From an uncultured Rhizobiaceae group bacterium (GTDB taxonomy: Bacteria; Pseudomonadota; Alphaproteobacteria; Rhizobiales; Rhizobiaceae), in the NCBI GenBank assembly GCA_937944075.1, contig CALDZZ010000170.1:1-10952 (forward strand): 10,952 nucleotides of DNA. The letters are read 5' to 3'. This document shows positions 6,385 to 10,952 of the stretch, piece by piece. Each line of letters opens with the position of its first letter. The stretch's first letter is position 1. The position numbers and the translations under genes are program-made. The notes beneath the pieces are model-generated. The model was not told where the DNA came from and searched no databases. It worked only from the letters and a program-made list of their open reading frames with translations.

Positions 6385-6733
6385 ATCCGGATATCGTTGC
6401 AATCAATTCATCGCATTGTGCTTCTGACAATCTGGAAATATCGTTTGCCAATACATTGGCAAGTCTTGTTGCATTCACTGAAAGCTCTTCGGTATCAACC
6501 ACCACTCTGGTATGGGAATTGGCAGCCAGGGTTTGCAACTCTTCGGCTTCATCCCAAATGATGTTGAAATATCCGATTATCCTTTGAAGAAACTGCCAGC
6601 TTGGAGCGCCACGATGGCCTCTTTCCAAGGCTGAGAGATAAGCGGCTGAAATATCAAGATCACTCGCCATTTGTTTTTGGGTTACGCCTTTCACAGAGCG
6701 TAATTCACGCATTTTCAATCCAAATGGTGTCAT
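6371..6733 (-). CDS. XRE-family transcriptional regulator
   Basis: A 120-residue DNA-binding protein. A Cro/CI-type helix-turn-helix covers about residues 5-60, with the recognition region VTQKQMASDLDISAAYLSALERG (17-39), a typical XRE signature. The C-terminal half (about 61-120) is helical and acidic and could serve for oligomerisation. Its targets are unknown. The start ATG (6733-6731) overlaps the stop of the smr gene as ATGA, so it is translationally coupled and is the last gene of the timA-mltA-smr-XRE transcript; this gene order is familiar from rhizobial genomes. The stop (6371-6373) lies inside the last codons of the convergent DUF1402 gene, and no terminator is visible between the two. 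Confidence 0.85.
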   Translation of the reverse strand: MTPFGLKMRELRSVKGVTQKQMASDLDISAAYLSALERGHRGAPSWQFLQRIIGYFNIIWDEAEELQTLAANSHTRVVVDTEELSVNATRLANVLANDISRLSEAQCDELIATISGFTSK

Positions 6734-7275
6734 GGGTTTTTATCCCTGACAGGGTTTCGCAATCGCACATAGAGAGCGCCACTGCCACCGTGGGTTACAT
6801 GAGCCTCATGGTAACCGCTTGTGTATTTTCTGAACTCGGGCTCAGACAACCATCTGGGAACCGCCTGTTTTAATATCCCCTCACCACGCACCCCTTTACC
6901 GGTGATAATGAGAATTGTGCGTCTGCCCATTTGATAGGAAGTTTCCAGAAAGCGATACAATCTGGAATGGGCCTCTGCCTGGGTCATGCCGTGGAGGTCA
7001 ATCCTTGCTTCAATAACAGTTCTGCCCTTGGCAATCCTGCGTGTAACCGATTGATCAAGAAGTGACGGTTTTGGAGCCAGCGAAATACTGATGGCAGGTT
7101 CCGGTGAAAAGGGTCTCAAAATGCGGGGTTCTGCGCGTTTGGGCGCAGGGCGAGGCACATGCATTTCACCCATTTCAGCCTTGAACTCAAGACTTGCCCG
7201 ATTGCTGTGAAGCGGTTTTGTCGTACGCTTTACCCGCTCCCAAAGCTCATTATCTTCCTTGCGTTTTTTGGACAT
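6730..7275 (-). CDS. Smr domain protein
   Basis: The 181-residue product has a basic, proline-rich N-terminal half (1-80) with no obvious fold and a C-terminal Smr domain (about 88-175). Smr hallmarks are IDLHGMTQAEAH (92-103), ILIITGKG (121-128) and HGGSGALYVRLRN (162-174). Smr domains, named after the MutS2 C-terminus, are nucleases or nucleic-acid-binding modules. Stand-alone proteobacterial Smr proteins such as SmrA and SmrB include an endonuclease that cleaves mRNA at collided ribosomes; whether this protein acts that way is not known. It lies 14 bases after the mltA stop, and its stop overlaps the XRE start. The start at 7275 has only a weak upstream site (GGGCG). Confidence 0.88.
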   Translation of the reverse strand: MSKKRKEDNELWERVKRTTKPLHSNRASLEFKAEMGEMHVPRPAPKRAEPRILRPFSPEPAISISLAPKPSLLDQSVTRRIAKGRTVIEARIDLHGMTQAEAHSRLYRFLETSYQMGRRTILIITGKGVRGEGILKQAVPRWLSEPEFRKYTSGYHEAHVTHGGSGALYVRLRNPVRDKNP

Positions 7276-7289
7276 GACACAGAGCGCCC

Positions 7290-8369
7290 TTATACGCTTT
7301 TGGGATTTAGAACCATAAAGTCTGTATCATGACGAACACTACCCGCCAAAACCCCTGCTTCCTTACCCGACCCAATGAAAATATCACCACGCTGTTCACC
7401 AACAATGGCAGAGCCTGTATCCTGGGCGATCATCAGCCTTTGATAAACTTGTGATTGACCAGGCAAAGCTTCATCAGTCGAGAGCCAAACCGGTGTGCCA
7501 TAGGCATGAACAGATTTATCTACCGCGAGACTTCTACCCGCTGTCAGTTGAACACCTGCAGCAGCAATCGGACCAAAATCCGGATCGTGCCCTTCCAGTT
7601 CTGTAAAGAAAATAAACGAGCGATTTTCATGAAGCAGTTTTTTGCCGCGTTCAAGATCCTCTTCCAGCCAGGCTCTGATATTGACCATATTGGCATTTTC
7701 AAGCGGCATGATTTCGCGTTTTACCAAAAGCTTCCCAATAGAGGTATAGGGATGTCCGGTTTTACCGGCATAGGATACACGTGCTGAAGTACCATCGCGA
7801 AAGAGCAATCGCGCTGACCCCTGAATGTGAATGTAAAAACCCTCGACCACCGAGCGTAACCAGAACAATTCCAGTCCACGCTCCTGCAAGGCCCCGCTGT
7901 CAATTTGCCCGCGGTCAAAAAATTCCCTGTAATCATCCCCGTTTTTCATTGCCCATTCAAGTGAGGGATCAAGATTTTCAGGCTTGTTATCGGGATCAAG
8001 TTTTACAAGATCATGCGGACGGCGATAAAGCGGATAGGGAAATTCTTCTGTCTCTTCGCGAGAGGCTTCAACCTCTGGTTCAAAATAGGCTGTCACGAAC
8101 CCTTTTTTCTGCCTGTAGGTATAAGGGTCAAAATGCGTTTCAAAAAATGTTCGTGCATCATCCCTGGATATGGATGCAATATCCAGTTGAAGGGCACGAC
8201 TGGCAATTTCCCTCAATTGCTCGGATGGATTTACGGCAATGCGACTGACAAAAGAACGTTCTGCAAATGCCTTTGCTGACATGCGAAAACAACTCAGGGC
8301 CGCGATGTGATCATCGTTTTTCCAGCCCTTCAGGTCCTTAAAGGATAATTTTCTCCAGCCATCGCGCAC
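7290..8369 (-). CDS. mltA: MltA family murein lytic transglycosylase without a signal peptide
   Basis: MltA enzymes cleave the glycan strand of peptidoglycan, leaving a 1,6-anhydro-muramyl end. The 359-residue protein shows the MltA domain (GFVTAYFEPEVEAS at 90-103, FYIHIQGSARL at 178-188) and the C-terminal 3D domain. The latter has AQDTGSAIVG (315-324), with D317 as the likely catalytic acid, and RGDIFIGSG (327-335), named for its three conserved aspartates. The start is GTG at 8369: an in-frame TGA stands two codons upstream (8375-8373), so no longer N-terminus is possible in this frame. The resulting start MRDGWRKLSFKDLKGW has no signal peptide or lipobox, unlike E. coli MltA, which is an outer-membrane lipoprotein. 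The gene begins eight bases after timA, in the same operon. Confidence 0.9.
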   Translation of the reverse strand: MRDGWRKLSFKDLKGWKNDDHIAALSCFRMSAKAFAERSFVSRIAVNPSEQLREIASRALQLDIASISRDDARTFFETHFDPYTYRQKKGFVTAYFEPEVEASREETEEFPYPLYRRPHDLVKLDPDNKPENLDPSLEWAMKNGDDYREFFDRGQIDSGALQERGLELFWLRSVVEGFYIHIQGSARLLFRDGTSARVSYAGKTGHPYTSIGKLLVKREIMPLENANMVNIRAWLEEDLERGKKLLHENRSFIFFTELEGHDPDFGPIAAAGVQLTAGRSLAVDKSVHAYGTPVWLSTDEALPGQSQVYQRLMIAQDTGSAIVGEQRGDIFIGSGKEAGVLAGSVRHDTDFMVLNPKSV

Positions 8370-8377
8370 GTCTCAAC

Positions 8378-9100
8378 CTAGGCTCCGGCTTCTGTTGCAA
8401 CCAGTTTCCAGTTTGGATCGTTTGATCGGGTATCCCTGGCAAAGGTCCATACATCCTTCACGCGAGCAATGTCCTTGTCATCACCTTCAACGATAACGCC
8501 TTCCTTGTCATAGGTGGCAGAGACAATCTGGGAAATAAACTTGATGGTTACATGTGCCTCATAGTCCTTGACCTCGGCACTTTGAATTTCTGATTCATCA
8601 ATTCCGATAAACGTCGACTTGACGGTTTCACCGCGCGATTCACGTTCATCTATGACTGATTTAAAGCCTTCGAAAACCTCGCTTGAAAGAAGGCTCTTCA
8701 AGCTTTTTGCATCACCCTGGGCAAATGAGTTGACGATCATTTCATAGGCCATGTCTGCGCCAGCCATAAATTCCTTCGGATTGAAATTATTGTCTGCCTC
8801 TAGAATTTGCTTGAGACCCTTGTTCACCTTGGTTCTTGGCTTGGCAATCTTGTCGATGTGGGCAAGCCTTGGATCCTTCTCGTCAGGATCCGAGGAATTG
8901 GTCTGCTGGCGGGTCGGCAGCTTGACGACATTATCTGCATTGGCACCGTCTTCACGCTTTTGTTTGTCCTTCTCTCGATCAAACAAGTCGCTCAAATCTT
9001 CCTGGTGTCCGGTCTTTTGACCGAGCACGGAACGAAGTTTTAAAAATACGACAATTGCAGCTACAAGAATTGCTATTGTAAATGGATCAAAGTTTTGCAT
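8378..9100 (-). CDS. TimA/Tim44-like domain protein, membrane anchored
   Basis: The 240-residue product has one N-terminal hydrophobic segment (about 7-20, TIAILVAAIVVFLKL), then a charged, disordered linker (about 28-95), then a Tim44-like domain (about 100-238). In this domain NPKEFMAGADMAYEMIVNSFAQGD and the closing DVWTFARDTRSNDPNWKLVAT are typical. Alphaproteobacterial homologues (TimA) are related to mitochondrial Tim44, the protein that tethers the import motor. In bacteria the role is not settled; an inner-membrane anchored cytoplasmic or periplasmic adaptor is plausible. It is the first gene of the timA-mltA-smr-XRE operon and divergent from fxsA. The start ATG at 9100 has no strong Shine-Dalgarno sequence (GGCGAAAAAC precedes it). 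Confidence 0.85.
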   Translation of the reverse strand: MQNFDPFTIAILVAAIVVFLKLRSVLGQKTGHQEDLSDLFDREKDKQKREDGANADNVVKLPTRQQTNSSDPDEKDPRLAHIDKIAKPRTKVNKGLKQILEADNNFNPKEFMAGADMAYEMIVNSFAQGDAKSLKSLLSSEVFEGFKSVIDERESRGETVKSTFIGIDESEIQSAEVKDYEAHVTIKFISQIVSATYDKEGVIVEGDDKDIARVKDVWTFARDTRSNDPNWKLVATEAGA

Positions 9101-9128
9101 GTTTTTCGCCAGTTGAATGATTTACCTT

Positions 9129-9156
9129 TATATAGACACTGAACAGGAACTTGCAA
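9129..9156 (-). promoter_or_regulatory. Candidate promoter of the timA-mltA-smr-XRE operon
   Basis: Read on the minus strand, TTGCAA (9156-9151), a 16-base spacer and TATATA (9134-9129) match housekeeping -35 and -10 elements well, with transcription expected around 9122, about 20 bases before the timA ATG. Confidence 0.5.
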
Positions 9157-9178
9157 AGGCAACCATTCAAATTCTGTT

Positions 9179-9198
9179 CCATCATTCCTATATGATGG
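9179..9198. repeat. Inverted repeat CCATCAT-N6-ATGATGG upstream of fxsA
   Basis: CCATCAT (9179-9185) and ATGATGG (9192-9198) are perfect reverse complements with a 6-base spacer. TATGAT (9191-9196), a fair -10 element for fxsA, overlaps the right arm, although no convincing -35 element was found for it. The repeat could be an operator or chance. Confidence 0.4.
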
Positions 9199-9235
9199 TA
9201 AATCAATAAAACCAAAACAAGTTTGCGATAGTAAC

Positions 9236-9742
9236 ATGCACCTCGGCATCATACCTTTTTTACTGCTATTTATTCCCATTCTGGAAATTGCTGTCTTTAT
9301 CATGATAGGCGGACAAATCGGGGTGGCGATGACCCTTGGCATGATCCTTCTTACTGCAATTGTCGGGTCAATCCTTTTACGAATACAGGGTTTTGCCACG
9401 CTTGCCAGAATACAGGAGCAATCCAGGGACGGAGCCATTCCGGGCAAGGAACTTGTAAGTGGTGTGATGATCATGATTGCAGGGGTTTTATTGCTGACCC
9501 CAGGGTTTGTGACGGATTCAATCGGCTTTTTGCTATTTTTCCCGCCATTCAGACAGTTTCTATGGTCAACGCTTGCCTCCAAGGTCGTGGTTCAAACCAA
9601 GAGTGCCTTTGGTGAAGGCAATCATCCTTTTGGTCAAGGGCACAGGAATTCCCATGGTGAAGATGTCGTTGATCTTGATCCATCTGAATTTTCTGAAAAA
9701 CCAAATCCGGACAGCCCCTGGAACAAACTTGACGATAAATAG
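9236..9742 (+). CDS. fxsA: FxsA family inner-membrane protein
   Basis: The 168-residue protein matches the FxsA family: hydrophobic segments at about 5-24 (IIPFLLLFIPILEIAVFIMI), 28-47 and 76-103, the signature LLLTPGFVTDSIGFLLFFPP (85-104), and a cytoplasm-like polar tail from about 120, ending PWNKLDDK. E. coli FxsA lessens exclusion of phage T7 by the F plasmid when overproduced; its normal role is unknown. The ATG at 9236 has no clear Shine-Dalgarno sequence. The gene is divergent from timA and is followed by secB on the same strand after 122 bases. The fxsA-secB pairing is usual in this bacterial order. Confidence 0.9.
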   Translation: MHLGIIPFLLLFIPILEIAVFIMIGGQIGVAMTLGMILLTAIVGSILLRIQGFATLARIQEQSRDGAIPGKELVSGVMIMIAGVLLLTPGFVTDSIGFLLFFPPFRQFLWSTLASKVVVQTKSAFGEGNHPFGQGHRNSHGEDVVDLDPSEFSEKPNPDSPWNKLDDK

Positions 9743-9864
9743 GTATCTGCTGTCTGACTTCTTCGCATAGTTCTTGTCTATGATAAGCTGACGTGCTAGC
9801 CAGCATGTTGAAATGACGCAAGATATTGCAACACACTGATAGATTCAAAACCCAAGGTTTCGAT
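9743..9864 (+). promoter_or_regulatory. fxsA-secB gap with a weak promoter candidate
   Basis: TATGAT (9779-9784) is a fair -10 element, but its best partner upstream, CTGACT (9754-9759), is 19 bases away. No terminator for fxsA is seen here. secB may therefore be read both from fxsA and from its own weak promoter. Confidence 0.25.
9854..9857 (+). promoter_or_regulatory. Ribosome binding site for the long form of secB
   Basis: AAGG ends seven bases before the ATG at 9865. This is why that ATG is taken as the start rather than an upstream TTG at 9826. A second, stronger site (GAAGG, 9943-9947) stands seven bases before an in-frame ATG at 9955. Confidence 0.6.
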
Positions 9865-10386
9865 ATGGCTAAAAAAGCAGCACCAAAAAAAGCGGCGCCC
9901 AAAAAGGCAGCGCCTGCAGCAGAAGCACCAGCACAACAGGCAGAAGGTTCGGAAATGGCACCTGCCATGAATATTCTTGCTCAATATGTGAAGGATTTCT
10001 CTTTTGAAAATCCACACGCACCAAACTCTCTGCGCCCACGCGACAAGTCACCTGAGATCAACATCAACATCAATGTTAATCCGAATGCGATGTCGGAAAC
10101 CGATTTTGAGGTTGAGTTGAAACTGGATGCCAAGGCAACAGATGGTGAAGAAGTTCTTTTCAACGTTGAGCTGGTCTATGCCGGCATTTTCCGCTTTACC
10201 GGCATGCCACAGGAAATGCTGCAAATGGCGGTTCTGATTGAAGCCCCTCGCATGCTTTTCCCGTTTGCTCGCCAAATCATGGCTGATGCAACACGCAATG
10301 GCAGCTTCCCGCCATTGATGATTGACCCGGTTGATTTTGCACAATTGTTCCAGCAGCGCATGCAACAGGCTGAAGGTTCAGCATAA
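9865..10386 (+). CDS. secB: SecB, protein-export chaperone, with a KKAAP-repeat N-terminal tail
   Basis: SecB is a tetrameric cytoplasmic chaperone that keeps preproteins unfolded and hands them to SecA. From residue 36 the 173-residue product is standard: NILAQYVKDFSFENP (36-50), the beta segment INININVNPNAMSETDFEVEL (65-85), ELVYAGIFRF (102-111), and PFARQIMADATRNGSFPPLMIDPVDFAQLF (133-162). The first 35 residues are unusual: three exact KKAAP units (3-17) followed by an Ala/Gln/Glu-rich stretch. Two starts are plausible, ATG 9865 (AAGG at 9854) and ATG 9955 (GAAGG at 9943); the second would give a 143-residue SecB without the tail. I report the longer form because the repeat is preserved as protein despite different third bases, a sign of coding. 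fxsA lies upstream and a strong terminator follows. Confidence 0.95.
   Translation: MAKKAAPKKAAPKKAAPAAEAPAQQAEGSEMAPAMNILAQYVKDFSFENPHAPNSLRPRDKSPEINININVNPNAMSETDFEVELKLDAKATDGEEVLFNVELVYAGIFRFTGMPQEMLQMAVLIEAPRMLFPFARQIMADATRNGSFPPLMIDPVDFAQLFQQRMQQAEGSA
9871..9915 (+). repeat. Three tandem 15-base units encoding KKAAP
   Basis: The three units each encode Lys-Lys-Ala-Ala-Pro, but differ at several third codon positions (gca/gcg, cca/ccc/cct, aaa/aag). The protein repeat is exact while the DNA repeat is not, which points to an old repeat kept at protein level rather than a recent slippage event. Confidence 0.9.
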
Positions 10387-10410
10387 CCTAGTTGAAACCA
10401 AAAATTACAC

Positions 10411-10441
10411 TCCCTCGATAGAAATATCGGGGGATTTTTTT
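10411..10441 (+). terminator. Rho-independent terminator after secB
   Basis: TCCCTCGATA (10411-10420) pairs with TATCGGGGGA (10425-10434) as a 10-bp stem with one G-U pair, closed by a GAAA tetraloop and followed by seven T (10435-10441). It lies 24 bases after the secB stop. On the other strand the hairpin is followed by a T-run after five bases (GTGTAATTTTTGG), so it may also end dnaQ transcription. Confidence 0.92.
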
Positions 10442-10458
10442 ATGTCGGACTTACCGGA

Positions 10459-10952
10459 TTAAAAACTTCCGGTCTGCTTCCAGATCGAGTTTTCACTGAA
10501 ACCTTCTACAAAGGCGCGATGTCTTTCAAGATCTTGTTCGCCAAGGGGTGAAGCAATCGGCTTTGGACGTTGCAATGTTTGCAGGGAACCATCCTCATTG
10601 TAGGTGTTCGATCCTGAATTTTCATCCTGGCCCTGGTGTTCGAGCGTGAAAGAGGCTTGCCTTCCCCCCAAAAGCTCGATGTAAACTTCAGCCAGAATTT
10701 CTGAGTCGAGTAGTGCCCCGTGTTTTTCGCGTTTTGAATTATCAATATTATAACGCGAGCAAAGTGCGTCGAGCGAGTTGGGACCCATCGGATGTTTGCG
10801 ACGCGCGATTTCAAGCGTATCAACCACGCGCTCATTATCAATCGGTGGTTTTCCAAGGCGCTTTAATTCAGCGTTCAAAAAGCCCGTATCAAAAGACGCA
10901 TTATGCGCGATCAAACTGCCCGTAGAGAAAAACTCCAGAAACTCATCAGCGA
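10459..10952 (-). CDS. dnaQ: DnaQ, epsilon proofreading subunit of DNA polymerase III (3' part)
   Basis: Partial gene: the reading frame stays open to the right edge and the N-terminus with the Exo I motif lies outside. The visible part starts with ADEFLEFFSTGSLIAHNASFDTGFLN, containing the Exo II motif HNASFD, then RKHPMGPNSLDALCSRY and the Exo III motif HGALLDSEILAEVY, which supplies the catalytic histidine and aspartate of the DEDDh exonucleases. The C-terminal tail, with PIASPLGEQDLERHRAFVEGF and a final IWKQ, is typical of alphaproteobacterial epsilon and is the part that binds the polymerase alpha subunit. DnaQ removes misincorporated bases during replication. It converges with secB across 72 bases that contain the terminator. 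Confidence 0.95.
   Translation of the reverse strand, partial: ADEFLEFFSTGSLIAHNASFDTGFLNAELKRLGKPPIDNERVVDTLEIARRKHPMGPNSLDALCSRYNIDNSKREKHGALLDSEILAEVYIELLGGRQASFTLEHQGQDENSGSNTYNEDGSLQTLQRPKPIASPLGEQDLERHRAFVEGFSENSIWKQTGSF

Noticed and set aside
7781..8248. Plus-strand open frame of 155 codons inside mltA
   Set aside because: It is antisense to conserved MltA domain codons and has no domain or ribosome binding site.
9073..9582. Minus-strand open frame of 169 codons across fxsA and the timA start
   Set aside because: It overlaps two well-recognised genes and the promoter region between them, and its protein has no recognisable domain.
9886..9895. Run of seven A in the secB repeat that fits a ribosomal slippery heptamer
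   Set aside because: A -1 shift would only give a short truncated peptide, no stimulating hairpin is evident, and the run follows from lysine codons in the repeat.

Overview
The window is an ordinary chromosomal stretch of an alphaproteobacterium, almost certainly a member of the Hyphomicrobiales (Rhizobiales). Evidence: the his cluster next to divergent hslV-hslU, a DUF2628 gene inside the his cluster, a DUF1402 gene, the run XRE regulator / Smr / MltA / TimA (Tim44-like), and FxsA-SecB opposite DnaQ are a recognisable combination for that order. Base composition is moderate, less GC-rich than most cultured rhizobia. I cannot name the genus.

Layout. Positions 113-1995 (minus strand) hold a histidine-biosynthesis run: DUF2628 membrane protein, hisH, hisA, and, judging from a strong Shine-Dalgarno sequence at the left edge, another gene (probably hisF) starting just outside. 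hisB, normally at the head of this operon, lies at 2614-3213 and is cut off from the rest by an opposite-strand gene (2163-2597) for a YkgJ-like cysteine-cluster protein. Across a 158-base divergent promoter region with several inverted repeats come hslV and hslU (3372-5300, plus strand), the HslVU protease, followed by a 12-bp hairpin. A secreted DUF1402 protein (5437-6384, plus strand) then runs head-on, with a 14-base overlap, into a minus-strand operon whose transcription order is timA, mltA, smr, XRE regulator (9100 down to 6371). Divergent from timA are fxsA (9236-9742) and secB (9865-10386), closed by a textbook rho-independent terminator. The window ends inside dnaQ (minus strand).

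How the genes relate. Two histidine steps (HisA, HisH) are translationally coupled, and HisB supplies another step of the same pathway. HslVU is a self-compartmentalised protease pair. The right half is dominated by envelope and export functions: SecB delivers preproteins, FxsA and TimA are membrane proteins, MltA is a lytic-transglycosylase family protein, and DUF1402 has a secreted, lysozyme-like appearance.

No RNA genes, insertion sequences, CRISPR arrays or phage genes were seen, and no stretch over 300 bases lacks a gene. The largest gaps are 1996-2162, 3214-3371, 5301-5436, 9101-9235 and 9743-9864. I did not find a new multi-gene system. The points most worth a second look are a histone-like KKAAP repeat on SecB with a second plausible start codon, an MltA protein with no possible signal peptide, the interruption of the his operon, and phased TTGAAA sites upstream of hslV.
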